64,000 nucleotides of DNA, from assembly GCF_900108315.1 (NCBI RefSeq), contig NZ_FNVB01000004.1, positions 62,001 to 126,000 of the forward strand. Reading direction: 5' to 3'. This DNA is from Saccharopolyspora kobensis. Its GTDB lineage: Bacteria > Actinomycetota > Actinomycetes > Mycobacteriales > Pseudonocardiaceae. Both the position numbers and the translations under genes were made by a program. The notes under the pieces were generated by a model. That model saw only the letters and a list, made by a program, of their open reading frames with translations, did not search any database and had not been told where the DNA came from. The first letter of the stretch is position 1. Every line of letters begins with the position of its first letter. Positions 50,553 to 58,696 of the stretch are shown here, in pieces.

Positions 50553-50583
50553 TTGTGAACGCTTTCTCAATCTCCCGTTAAAC
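50553..50583 (+). promoter_or_regulatory. Possible serA promoter
   Basis: TTGTGA (50553-50558) and TTAAAC (50578-50583) are 19 bases apart, 59 bases before the serA start. The spacing is long, so the call is weak. The remaining 320-base spacer (50323-50642) contains no other element I can name. Confidence 0.35.
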
Positions 50584-50642
50584 TCCCCACCCGTCCGGGC
50601 ACATCGCCGTGCCGACCGTGATCTTCCACCTGGAGTTCGCCC

Positions 50643-52238
50643 GTGACCAACGCAAGCCGTCCTGTCGTCCTGATCGCCGAGAAGCTGGCTCCGTCCGTGA
50701 TCGACGCCCTCGGGGACGGCGTCGAGATCCGCAACGTGGACGGCACGGACCGGCCGGCGCTGCTCGACGCCGTCGCCGAGGCCGACGCGCTGCTGGTCCG
50801 TTCCGCCACCAAGGTCGACGCGGAGGTGCTGGCCGCGGCGAAGAAGCTCAAAGTCGTCGCCCGCGCCGGGGTCGGCCTGGACAACGTCGAGGTGCCCGCC
50901 GCCACCGAGCGCGGCGTGATGGTGGTCAACGCGCCCACCTCCAACATCGTCTCGGCCGCCGAGCACGCGATGGCCCTGCTGCTGGCGGTGGCCCGCAACG
51001 TCCCGCAGGCGGACGCGAGCCTGAAGGGCGGCGCGTGGAAGCGCAGCTCCTACGGCGGCGTCGAGCTCAACGGCAAGACCGTCGGCGTGGTGGGCCTGGG
51101 CAAGATCGGCCAGCTGTTCGCGCAGCGGGTCGCCGCCTTCGGCACCAAGCTGATCGCCTACGACCCCTACGTCTCGGCCGCCCGCGCCGCCCAGCTCGGC
51201 ATCGAGCTGGTCTCGCTGGACGAGCTGCTGGCCCGCGCCGACGCGATCTCCATCCACCTGCCCAAGACCGCCGAGACGCTGGGCCTGATCGGTGCCGAGG
51301 AGCTGAAGAAGGCCAAGCCCGGGCTGCTGATCGTCAACGCCGCCCGCGGTGGCCTGATCGACGAGGACGCGCTCTACGACGCGCTGCGCAACGGCCAGAT
51401 CGGCGGCGCGGGCATCGACGTGTTCAAGACCGAGCCGACCACCGAGAGCCCGCTGTTCGAGCTGGACAACGTGGTCGTCACCCCGCACCTGGGCGCCTCC
51501 ACCGCGGAGGCCCAGGACCGCGCGGGCACCGACGTGGCCCGCTCGGTGCGGCTGGCGCTGCGCGGCGACTTCGTCCCGGACGCGGTCAACGTCCAGGGCG
51601 GTGCGGTCGGCGAGGAGGTCCGCCCGTACCTGTCGCTGACCCAGAAGCTCGGCCAGCTGCTGGCCGCGCTGCTGGGCACCACGCCGAGCTCGGTGACCGT
51701 CGAGGCGCGCGGCGAGCTCGCCGACGAGGACGTCTCGGTGCTGCAGCTGGCGGCGCTGCGCGGTGTGTTCGCCGGCGCGGTGGAGAACCAGGTGACCTTC
51801 GTCAACGCCCCGCAGCTGGCCGAGGACCTCGGCGTGCAGGTCGAGGTCGTGACCTCGCCGGAGAGCCCGAACCACCGCAGCGTGGTGACGGTGCGCGCCG
51901 GTCTGGCGGACGGCCGCACCGCGCGCGTCTCGGGTGCGCTGTCCGGCTCGAACCTGGTGGAGAAGCTGGTGGAGGTCAACGGCCGCAACTTCGACCTGCG
52001 CGCCGAGGGCAACGTGCTGCTGCTGGAGTACCCGGACCGCCCGGGCGTGATGGGCAAGGTCGGCACGCTGCTCGGCGAGGTCGGCGTGAACATCGAGGCC
52101 GCCACGGTCAGCCAGACCACCGACCGCTCCGACGCGGTCATGCTGCTGCGCGTGGACCGTCCGGTCGAGCAGGGCGTCCTGGAGCCGATCGGCGCCGCGG
52201 TCGGTGCCCGAATCGTCCGCACCGTGACGTTCGAGTAA
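50643..52238 (+). CDS. serA: D-3-phosphoglycerate dehydrogenase
   Basis: The 531-residue enzyme begins serine synthesis by oxidising 3-phosphoglycerate with NAD+. The NAD-binding motif is VGVVGLGKIGQLFAQRV near residue 145, and the catalytic Arg/Glu/His lie in 'NAARGGLIDEDALYDAL' and 'VVTPHLGASTAEAQ'. The long form carries an ASB domain (about 320-450) and a C-terminal ACT domain ('LLLEYPDRPGVMGKVGTLLG') for serine feedback, as in M. tuberculosis SerA1. GTG 50643 is the start. It is followed by leuB after a strong terminator. Confidence 0.96.
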   Translation: MTNASRPVVLIAEKLAPSVIDALGDGVEIRNVDGTDRPALLDAVAEADALLVRSATKVDAEVLAAAKKLKVVARAGVGLDNVEVPAATERGVMVVNAPTSNIVSAAEHAMALLLAVARNVPQADASLKGGAWKRSSYGGVELNGKTVGVVGLGKIGQLFAQRVAAFGTKLIAYDPYVSAARAAQLGIELVSLDELLARADAISIHLPKTAETLGLIGAEELKKAKPGLLIVNAARGGLIDEDALYDALRNGQIGGAGIDVFKTEPTTESPLFELDNVVVTPHLGASTAEAQDRAGTDVARSVRLALRGDFVPDAVNVQGGAVGEEVRPYLSLTQKLGQLLAALLGTTPSSVTVEARGELADEDVSVLQLAALRGVFAGAVENQVTFVNAPQLAEDLGVQVEVVTSPESPNHRSVVTVRAGLADGRTARVSGALSGSNLVEKLVEVNGRNFDLRAEGNVLLLEYPDRPGVMGKVGTLLGEVGVNIEAATVSQTTDRSDAVMLLRVDRPVEQGVLEPIGAAVGARIVRTVTFE

Positions 52239-52253
52239 GAGTTTCTTCCGCTC

Positions 52254-52289
52254 AGCGCGGGGTGTGCCGGTTCCGGCGCACCCCGCGCT
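52254..52289 (+). terminator. Terminator of serA
   Basis: Complementary arms of 17 bases (52254-52270 with 52273-52289, one G:U pair) face each other across two bases; the innermost pairs must open to form the loop. It lies 15 bases after the stop codon. Confidence 0.85.
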
Positions 52290-52531
52290 TTGCATTGGGC
52301 GGTTCGGGCCGTTACTGCTCGGTCAGGTGAGGCGCGGGCGGTCCGCGATGTGGGAAGTGCCCAGAGCCGCAGCAGGGAACCGGGGCCCTCTCACCCTTTC
52401 GGGGGTCCCACAGTCCGGGAGGCTTCATCCACTTGGTGGGCCCGGCATCCCGCTCGTCGCGCCCGTGCCGGTAGCCTTCGGCTCAACAGTTCGAGCCCCG
52501 CAGGTCGGGGTGGTTCTCGGGAGGTGTGTAG

Positions 52532-53575
52532 ATGCGGCTCGCTGTGATCCCCGGCGACGGGATCGGGCCGGAGGTGATTGCCGAGGCACTCAAGGTCCTC
52601 GGTGAGGTGGTGCCGGATACCGAGATCACTCGATACGACCTGGGAGCCGCGCGCTGGCACGCGACGGGAGAACTGCTGCCCGAGTCCGTTCTCGGTGAGC
52701 TCCGCCAGCACGACGCGATCCTGCTGGGCGCGGTCGGCGACCCGTCGGTGCCCAGCGGCATCCTGGAGCGCGGCCTGCTGCTGCGGCTGCGCTTCGAGCT
52801 CGACCACCACGTGAACCTGCGCCCGGCGCGGCTGTACCCGGGCGTGAAGAGCCCGGTGGCCGACCCGGGTGAGATCGACATGGTCGTGGTCCGCGAGGGC
52901 ACCGAGGGTCCGTACGCGGGCAACGGTGGCCTGCTGCGCAAGGACACCACGCACGAGATCGCCACCGAGGTCAGCATCAACACCGCGTTCGGCGTGGAGC
53001 GCGTCGTGCGCGACGCCTTCGCGCGCGCCGCGGCCCGGCCGCGCAAGCACCTGACGCTGGTGCACAAGACCAACGTGCTCACCCACGCCGGCTCGCTGTG
53101 GTCGCGCGTGGTGGAGGAGGTCTCGCTGCAGTACCCGGACGTCACCGTGGCCTACCAGCACGTGGACGCCACCACCATCCACCTGGTCACCGACCCGGGC
53201 CGGTTCGACGTGGTCGTCACCGACAACCTGTTCGGCGACATCATCACCGACCTGGCCGGTGCGGTCACCGGGGGCATCGGGCTGGCCGCCAGCGGCAACA
53301 TCGACGCCACCCGCCGCAACCCGAGCATGTTCGAGCCGGTGCACGGCAGCGCGCCGGACATCGCCGGGCAGGGCGTGGCCGACCCGACCGCCGCGGTGCT
53401 GTCGGTGGCCATGCTGCTCGACCACGTGGGCCTGGCCGAGGCCGCCAAGCGGGTCGAGGCTTCGGTGGCGTTCGACCTGGCCACCCGCGACCACTCGGCG
53501 CCGGGTGCGACCTTCGCCATCGGTGACCGGCTCGCGGCCCTGGTCTCCTCCCGCGAGGTGGCCCCGCAGGCCTGA
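52532..53575 (+). CDS. leuB: 3-Isopropylmalate dehydrogenase
   Basis: The 347-residue enzyme oxidatively decarboxylates 3-isopropylmalate in leucine synthesis; the same enzyme acts on methylmalate in the citramalate route to isoleucine. '[20 protein letters not shown]' is the family start, '[13 protein letters not shown]' and '[15 protein letters not shown]' carry substrate-binding residues, and '[13 protein letters not shown]' carries the metal-binding aspartates. GGGAGG precedes ATG 52532 by about 7 bases. The 242-base upstream spacer has no clear leader peptide. Confidence 0.96.
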   Translation: MRLAVIPGDGIGPEVIAEALKVLGEVVPDTEITRYDLGAARWHATGELLPESVLGELRQHDAILLGAVGDPSVPSGILERGLLLRLRFELDHHVNLRPARLYPGVKSPVADPGEIDMVVVREGTEGPYAGNGGLLRKDTTHEIATEVSINTAFGVERVVRDAFARAAARPRKHLTLVHKTNVLTHAGSLWSRVVEEVSLQYPDVTVAYQHVDATTIHLVTDPGRFDVVVTDNLFGDIITDLAGAVTGGIGLAASGNIDATRRNPSMFEPVHGSAPDIAGQGVADPTAAVLSVAMLLDHVGLAEAAKRVEASVAFDLATRDHSAPGATFAIGDRLAALVSSREVAPQA

Positions 53576-53588
53576 TCGCTCAGCGCGC

Positions 53589-53617
53589 GAAGGGCGTCCC
53601 GATCCGGGGCGCCCTTC
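53589..53617 (+). terminator. Terminator of leuB
   Basis: A 12-base stem (53589-53600 with 53606-53617, one G:U pair) closes the loop GATCC, 13 bases after the leuB stop. Confidence 0.85.
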
Positions 53618-53630
53618 TCGTTGCTCGGAC

Positions 53631-53683
53631 GTGCAACCACTGGGTTGCTCTTGGACGAGTCATGTGCAACTGTGGGGTTGCAC
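53631..53683 (+). promoter_or_regulatory. Two ArsR-type inverted repeats before the SRPBCC/ArsR operon
   Basis: Site 1 (53631-53650) is GTGCAAC-6-GTTGCTC with one mismatch; site 2 (53664-53683) is a perfect GTGCAAC-6-GTTGCAC. The two are 33 bases apart and lie just upstream of the SRPBCC gene, in the expected promoter. They fit the dimer sites of ArsR-family repressors. Confidence 0.75.
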
Positions 53684-53707
53684 TGTTCTGGAGGCTCAGG
53701 AGTGGTC

Positions 53708-54151
53708 ATGGTTCCCGACCGGATCGAACGCGAGATCGTCATCGAGGCCCCCGTCGAACGGGTGTGGGCGGCACTGCTGGAACCCGCGTTCTGGCTGGGC
53801 GAGGCCGACCCGGCAGGCGTCGAGGTGCGGGAGGGCGGCGTGCTGGTGTCCGAGCACGCCGAGCACGCCGAGTTCCCGCAGCGGATCGAGAAGATCGACC
53901 CGAACCGCTACCTCTCCTACCGCTGGGCGAGCGGATTCCCCGGTGCGGAGCCGGATTCGGGCAACTCCACGCTGGTCGAGTTCACGCTGACCGAGGAAAG
54001 CGGCGCCACCCGGCTGCGCGTGGTCGAAACCGGCTTCGCGGGCCTCGCCGCGTCGGAGGAGCAGCGGCGAAGCTCCTTCGAGGACAACGATGGCGGCTGG
54101 GCCGGCGTGCTGGAGGAGCTCAAGGAGAAGGTGGAGAAGCAGCGGGCGTGA
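53708..54151 (+). CDS. SRPBCC/AHSA1 family protein
   Basis: The 147-residue protein has the START-like SRPBCC fold of the AHSA1 group ('IEREIVIEAPVERVWAALLE', then 'RIEKIDPNRYLSYRWA' and the C-terminal 'GWAGVLEELKEKVEKQ'). Such proteins hold a hydrophobic ligand. ATG 53708 has AGGAG 6 bases upstream. It is coupled to the ArsR gene (GTGA overlap), a common pairing in which the regulator controls the binding protein. The ligand is unknown. Confidence 0.86.
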   Translation: MVPDRIEREIVIEAPVERVWAALLEPAFWLGEADPAGVEVREGGVLVSEHAEHAEFPQRIEKIDPNRYLSYRWASGFPGAEPDSGNSTLVEFTLTEESGATRLRVVETGFAGLAASEEQRRSSFEDNDGGWAGVLEELKEKVEKQRA

Positions 54152-54468
54152 CCGAACGCGGTGGGGTCGACGAGGTGCTGGCGGCGTTGGCGGACCCGAC
54201 GCGGCGGCAGCTCGTCGACCTGCTCGGCGAGCGCGGCGAAGCCAGCGCGACGGCGTTGGCGGCACTGCTGCCGGTGTCGCGGCAAGCGGTGGTGAAGCAC
54301 CTCGCGGTGCTGGAGAACGCGGGACTGGTGACGTCCCACCGGGCCGGTCGCGAGGTCCGCTTCGCGATCCGCTCGGAACCGCTGGAAGCAACGGCCCGCT
54401 GGCTGGCCTCCCGGGCGGCCGAGTGGGACAGCCGCCTCGCAGCGATCAAACGCCGCGCCGAATCCTGA
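54148..54468 (+). CDS. ArsR/SmtB family winged-helix regulator
   Basis: The 106-residue protein has an ArsR HTH ('EVLAALADPTRRQLVDLLGE', then 'LPVSRQAVVKHLAVLENAGL'). It lacks the metal-binding CxC motif of metal sensors, so the signal is probably not a metal ion. Its GTG start overlaps the SRPBCC stop. The two inverted repeats at 53631-53683 are its likely sites, giving autorepression of the operon. Confidence 0.9.
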   Translation: MTERGGVDEVLAALADPTRRQLVDLLGERGEASATALAALLPVSRQAVVKHLAVLENAGLVTSHRAGREVRFAIRSEPLEATARWLASRAAEWDSRLAAIKRRAES

Positions 54469-54537
54469 CATCCGTCCGGATCGTGGGAAGTTCCGGTCAG
54501 CTGGTGGTCCGGTGCCGCGTTGTGGCAGCATGGGGAC

Positions 54538-54582
54538 GTGGCTTTCCGCAGTGTGATCATTATTGGCGAGCGCGCCGGGTAG
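54538..54582 (+). CDS. cimA leader peptide with three consecutive Ile codons
   Basis: The 14-residue frame reads MAFRSVIIIGERAG starting with GTG 54538. Codons 6-9 are Val-Ile-Ile-Ile, two of them the rare ATT. GGGGA lies 2-6 bases upstream, and a -10-like CAGCAT ends 6 bases upstream, so translation from a leaderless start is possible. The stop codon is followed by a hairpin and terminator. The isoleucine codons match the product pathway of the gene behind it. Confidence 0.8.
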   Translation: MAFRSVIIIGERAG

Positions 54583-54636
54583 ACGACTCCGCACCCCGGC
54601 GCGCTGACCTCTCGCATCCTGCGGGGGGTCTTTTTT
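54569..54636 (+). terminator. cimA attenuator: pause hairpin and intrinsic terminator
   Basis: AGCGCGCCGGG (54569-54579) pairs perfectly with 54595-54605. The terminator stem follows at once (54606-54616 with 54620-54630, two G:U pairs), then six T's (54631-54636). The loop segment GACTCCGCA (54585-54593) can pair with the 3' terminator arm and is a possible antiterminator. Confidence 0.8.
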
Positions 54637-54689
54637 GTTGCCTGCGCCCGCCGCACCCACCGTTTCCGACGCCACCGGGAGAAGATCCA

Positions 54690-56321
54690 GTGACCCGCAC
54701 CCAGCCCGCCGGCACCCCTCTGGGCGACGATTTCCACGTCTACGACACGACCTTGCGGGACGGCGCGCAGCGCGAGGGCATTTCCTACTCGGTCACCGAC
54801 AAGATCGCCGTCGCGCGGCTGCTGGACTCGCTCGGCGTCGGCTTCGTCGAAGGCGGCTGGCCCGGCGCGCTGCCCAAGGACACCGAGTTCTTCCACCGCG
54901 CCGCGGAAGGAGAGCTCGAACTCCGGCACGCCGCGCTGGTCGCGTTCGGGTCCACCCGCCGCGCCGGGGCCAAAGTGGACGAAGATCCGCAGGTGCGGGC
55001 GCTGCTGGAATCCCGCGCGCCGGTGGTGACCCTGGTGGCCAAATCGGACCGAAGGCACATCGAGCGCGCGCTGCGCACCGATGTGGCGGAGAACTGCGCG
55101 ATGGTCGCCGACACGGTGCGCCACCTCGTGGGCGAAGGACGACGGGTGTTCCTCGACGCCGAGCACTTCTTCGACGGCTACGCGTTCGATCCCGACACCT
55201 CGCTGCGCGTGCTGGAATCCGCGGTGCAGGCGGGCGCGGACGTCGTGGTGCTGTGCGACACCAACGGCGGGCAGCTGCCGCTGCAGCTCGCCGAGACCGT
55301 CGGCGAGGTCGCCGCGCGCACCGGGTTCCGCCTCGGGATCCACTGCCAGGACGACACCGGCTGCGCGGTGGCCAACAGCATCGCCGCGGTGCAGGCCGGG
55401 GCCACGCACGTGCAGTGCACCGCCAACGGTTACGGCGAGCGGGCGGGCAACGCGGATCTGTTCGCGGTGATCGGGAACCTGGCCGCCAAGCTCGGGATGC
55501 CGGTGCTGCCGGAGGAGAAGCTGCGCGAGCTCACCCGGACGTCCCACGCCCTCGCCGAGATCGCCAACCTGGCGCCCGACACCCACCAGGCCTACGTCGG
55601 GCAGTCGACCTTCGCGCACAAGGCGGGATTGCACGCGAGTGCGATCAAAGTGGACCCCGAGCTGTACAACCACATCGATCCCGCGGTGGTGGGCAACGGG
55701 ATGCGGGTGCTGGTCACCGAGATGGCCGGGCGGGCCAGCCTGGAGCTCAAGGGCGCCGAACTCGGCATCGACCTCTCCGCCGCGCCGGAGGCGGTCACCG
55801 GCGCGGTCCGCCGGGTCAAGGAGCTGGAAGCGCGCGGCTGGTCCTTCGAAGCCGCGGACGCCTCGCTGGAACTCCTGCTGCGCGGCGAGATGGCGACCGC
55901 CACCGGTGCCGACCCGGTGGAAGCGCCGTTCGGGCTGGAGTCCTACCGGGTGGTCCTCGACCACCGCTCCGACGGCGAGGTGATCGCCGAAGCGACCGTG
56001 AAGGTGCACGTGGCGGGGGAGCGGGTCATCGCGACCGCCGAGGGCAACGGCCCGGTCAACGCGCTGGACGCGGCGCTGCGCGAAGCGCTCGTCCCGCACC
56101 TGCCGTGGCTGGAGTCGGTGGAGCTGGCCGACTACAAGGTCCGCATCCTCACCGACGCCCGCGGCACCGACGCGGTGACCAGGGTCCTGGTGGAATCCCG
56201 CGACGGCGAGGAGGAGTGGACCACGGTCGGCGTCCACGCCAACATCGTCGAAGCCAGCTGGCTGGCCCTCTGCGACGCCCTGGTCTACAAGTCCGCCCGC
56301 TCGTCCCTCGCCACCCGCTGA
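54690..56321 (+). CDS. cimA: Citramalate synthase
   Basis: The 543-residue enzyme condenses pyruvate and acetyl-CoA to (R)-citramalate, the first step of a threonine-independent isoleucine route. The HMGL-like active site is YDTTLRDGAQREG (residues 18-30), with metal ligands in 'LGIHCQDDTGCAVANS'. The wide C-terminal LeuA-type regulatory domain (about 395-540) would bind isoleucine. The phrase 'EGGWPGALPKDTEFF' is characteristic of CimA and not of LeuA. GTG 54690 has GGGAGAAG 7-10 bases upstream. A leader peptide and attenuator precede it. Confidence 0.9.
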   Translation: MTRTQPAGTPLGDDFHVYDTTLRDGAQREGISYSVTDKIAVARLLDSLGVGFVEGGWPGALPKDTEFFHRAAEGELELRHAALVAFGSTRRAGAKVDEDPQVRALLESRAPVVTLVAKSDRRHIERALRTDVAENCAMVADTVRHLVGEGRRVFLDAEHFFDGYAFDPDTSLRVLESAVQAGADVVVLCDTNGGQLPLQLAETVGEVAARTGFRLGIHCQDDTGCAVANSIAAVQAGATHVQCTANGYGERAGNADLFAVIGNLAAKLGMPVLPEEKLRELTRTSHALAEIANLAPDTHQAYVGQSTFAHKAGLHASAIKVDPELYNHIDPAVVGNGMRVLVTEMAGRASLELKGAELGIDLSAAPEAVTGAVRRVKELEARGWSFEAADASLELLLRGEMATATGADPVEAPFGLESYRVVLDHRSDGEVIAEATVKVHVAGERVIATAEGNGPVNALDAALREALVPHLPWLESVELADYKVRILTDARGTDAVTRVLVESRDGEEEWTTVGVHANIVEASWLALCDALVYKSARSSLATR

Positions 56322-56352
56322 CCGGCTCCGCCGCCCGGGCCCGCGCGAGTTT

Positions 56353-56396
56353 CGCGCGAAATCGACCATCACCCGGGTGAACGTCGATTTCGCGCG
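56353..56396. repeat. Perfect 14-base inverted repeat with inner palindrome
   Basis: CGCGCGAAATCGAC (56353-56366) is the exact complement of 56383-56396, and CACCCGGGTG lies between them. It may terminate cimA or be a dispersed repeat: the related word TTCGCGCGAAATCG occurs at about 25188-25201. Confidence 0.7.
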
Positions 56397-56496
56397 GAAT
56401 CGACCGGTGACCGGGTGACGGCGGGGGCGGGGGAGGGATGGATGGCCGGGGATAGGCTTCCGGTGGAGAATCCACAGTTGATCGCGGAGGTTCGTC

Positions 56497-57279
56497 TTGC
56501 GCTTGGCACGTGTCGCCCACTCCTCCGGGGTGTCCTTCGTGGCCCTGGAGCCGGATCCGGCTGCGCCGAAGGAGAAGGTGCTCGCGGTCGAGATCGACCA
56601 GCACCCGTTCGGCGATCCCACCTTCACCGGGCGCAAGTGGCCGATGGCCGATGTGCGGCTGCTCGCCCCGATCCTGCCCACGAAGGTCATCTGCATCGGC
56701 AAGAACTACGCCGACCACGCGAAGGAGATGGGCGGCGAGCCGCCGGCCCAGCCGGTGATCTTCATGAAGCCGTCCACCTCGGTGATCGGCCCGAACTCGC
56801 CCATCAAGCTGCCGCCGAACTCGGAGCGGGTGGACTTCGAGGGCGAGCTGGCCGCGGTCGTCGGCCAGCCGTGCAAGGACGTTCCGGAGGCGCGCGGCAC
56901 CGATGTGCTGCTGGGCTACACGATCGCCAACGACGTCACCGCGCGCGACCAGCAGCAGGCCGACGGGCAGTGGACCCGGGCCAAGGGCTACGACACGTTC
57001 TGCCCGCTGGGACCGTGGATCGACACCGAGGTCGACCCGGCGGACCTGGCCATCCGGACCGAACTGGACGGTGAGCTCAAGCAGGACGCGCGGACCTCGC
57101 TGCTGCTGCACGACGTCGGCGCGCTGGTGTCGTGGATCTCGCGGGTGATGACGCTGCTCCCGGGCGACGTCATCCTCACCGGCACCCCGGCCGGGGTGGG
57201 CCCGATGCGCGACGGCCAGAAGGTCTCCGTCTCCATCGACGGCCTCGGCACCCTCACCAACCCGGTCCAGCAGGCCTGA
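56497..57279 (+). CDS. Fumarylacetoacetate hydrolase family protein
   Basis: The 260-residue protein has the FAH fold ('CIGKNYADHAKEMGGEPPAQ', then 'FEGELAAVVGQPCKDV', 'GYTIANDVTARDQQQADGQW' and 'MTLLPGDVILTGTPAGVGPM'), with the metal-binding acidic residues in place. Members cleave or isomerise acyl pyruvates such as 2-hydroxyhepta-2,4-diene-1,7-dioate, or act as oxaloacetate decarboxylases. TTG 56497 is chosen because CGGAGG lies 6 bases upstream. M. tuberculosis Rv2993c is the neighbour of gltX, from memory. The substrate is unknown. Confidence 0.9.
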   Translation: MRLARVAHSSGVSFVALEPDPAAPKEKVLAVEIDQHPFGDPTFTGRKWPMADVRLLAPILPTKVICIGKNYADHAKEMGGEPPAQPVIFMKPSTSVIGPNSPIKLPPNSERVDFEGELAAVVGQPCKDVPEARGTDVLLGYTIANDVTARDQQQADGQWTRAKGYDTFCPLGPWIDTEVDPADLAIRTELDGELKQDARTSLLLHDVGALVSWISRVMTLLPGDVILTGTPAGVGPMRDGQKVSVSIDGLGTLTNPVQQA

Positions 57280-57301
57280 ACCGGTTTTCCCGACGCGCGG
57301 T

Positions 57302-57344
57302 GAAGGGCGCTTTTCGCCGACCTGGTTGGTGAGAAGCGCCCTTC
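57302..57344. terminator. Bidirectional terminator between convergent genes
   Basis: GAAGGGCGCTT (57302-57312) pairs perfectly with AAGCGCCCTTC (57334-57344). It stands between the FAH-family gene and the monooxygenase. Confidence 0.8.
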
Positions 57345-57363
57345 GCCCTTTTCCGGGCGGAGT

Positions 57364-58593
57364 TCAGCGCAGGGCCGAGCGGGGTGGGCGTTCGCGGACC
57401 GCGCCGTAGGCGAGGACGTACGGCGGGATCTTGCGCAGCCACGGGACGTTCGAGACCGCCCGGACCGGGAGCGGGAAGCGCGCGGTGTTGCCGAAGTCGA
57501 TCTCGCCGTGCAGCGCCGGGCCGATCACGTTGTCGTGGATCACGCGCTGGAGCCGCTGGATCAGCACCGTCGTCGGCCAGCGGCGGCGTTGCACGGCTGC
57601 GACGTGCTTGCGCTCCAGGCGCCCTTCGCGCAGCGGATCGGCCAGGTAGCGCGCCGCGGCGACCGCGTCCTGCACGGCGAGGTTGATCCCGATTCCGCCG
57701 ACGGGCGACATCGCGTGCGCCGCGTCCCCGATGCACAGCAGGCCGGGCACGTGCCACTTGCGCAGCCGGTCCAGCGTGACGTGCAGCAGCTTGATGTCGT
57801 CCCAGCTCGCGACCAGCTCCCGCCCGGCCAGCCAGGGAAGCTTGTGCACCAGGCCCTCGTTGAACTCCTCGACGGGCCGGTTGCGGCCCTGCGCGTCGGT
57901 GCCCTTGGGGATGATCGCGGCCACCTGGAAGTAGTCGCCGCGGTCGAGCAGCGCGAGGAAGGTGCGGTCGCGGATCAGCCCGATCGCACCCACCGGGTCG
58001 TCCGGCAGGCGCGGCACCCGGAACCACCGGACGTCCATCGGCGTGGGGAAGTCCTGCAGGCGCAGCTCGGGCATCGTGCGCACGAACGACTTGCGGCCGT
58101 CGCAGGCGACGGTGATGGTGGCGCGGATCTCGCCGGTGCCGCCGTCGGCGGTGCGGTAGCGAACACCGTTGACCCGGCCGCCTTCGCGGATCAGCTCGGT
58201 CGCCTCGGTGTTCATCCGCAGCGAGAAGCCGGGTTCCTGCTTGCCCGCGTCGGCGAGCATGTCCAGCAGGTCCCACTGCGGGACCATCGCGATGTAGTTG
58301 TACTTCATCTTCAGCCGGCTGAAGTCGCCCAGGGTGAACAGCTCCCCGGTTTCGCCGATCGGCACCGACACCCGGTTCAGGCGGCGCTGCGGGAGCTCGT
58401 TCAGCCGGTCGGCCAGGCCGAGTTCGTCGAGCAGGTGCAGGGTCGTCGGGTGCACCGTGTCGCCGCGGAAGTCGCGCAGGAAGTCGTCGTGCTTCTCCAG
58501 CACGGTCACCTCGACGCCCGCGCGCGCCAGCAGCAGCCCCAGGACCATGCCCGCCGGGCCGCCGCCCACGATGCAGCAGGTGGTTCGCTCCAT
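57364..58593 (-). CDS. FAD-dependent oxidoreductase (PHBH-type monooxygenase)
   Basis: The 409-residue flavoprotein has the Rossmann start (TTCCIVGGGPAGMVLGLLLA), 'DFRGDTVHPTTLHLLDELGL', the DG motif 'VACDGRKSFVRTM', and GD motif 'GLLCIGDAAHAMSPVGGIGI' near residue 285. ATG 58593 has GAGGGGAT upstream. A 16-base palindrome (58612-58627) lies in its promoter, but no regulator gene is beside it. It resembles oxygenases acting on aromatic or polyketide compounds; the substrate is not readable. Confidence 0.87.
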   Translation of the reverse strand: MERTTCCIVGGGPAGMVLGLLLARAGVEVTVLEKHDDFLRDFRGDTVHPTTLHLLDELGLADRLNELPQRRLNRVSVPIGETGELFTLGDFSRLKMKYNYIAMVPQWDLLDMLADAGKQEPGFSLRMNTEATELIREGGRVNGVRYRTADGGTGEIRATITVACDGRKSFVRTMPELRLQDFPTPMDVRWFRVPRLPDDPVGAIGLIRDRTFLALLDRGDYFQVAAIIPKGTDAQGRNRPVEEFNEGLVHKLPWLAGRELVASWDDIKLLHVTLDRLRKWHVPGLLCIGDAAHAMSPVGGIGINLAVQDAVAAARYLADPLREGRLERKHVAAVQRRRWPTTVLIQRLQRVIHDNVIGPALHGEIDFGNTARFPLPVRAVSNVPWLRKIPPYVLAYGAVRERPPRSALR

Positions 58594-58611
58594 TGCGATC
58601 CCCTCCAGTTT

Positions 58612-58627
58612 TTCAACGCTTGTTGAA
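58612..58627 (-). promoter_or_regulatory. Palindromic operator before the monooxygenase
   Basis: TTCAACGCTTGTTGAA is a perfect 6+6 palindrome with a four-base centre, 19-34 bases upstream of the ATG. TTCAA...TTGAA half-sites are usual for MarR-type regulators. No regulator gene is adjacent. Confidence 0.55.
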
Positions 58628-58696
58628 TAAGGTCAGGATGCGCCTCCGGGACGCGCCCGTCAAGCGCCGCCGCCCGGTGGCTACGCTGGATGTGTT

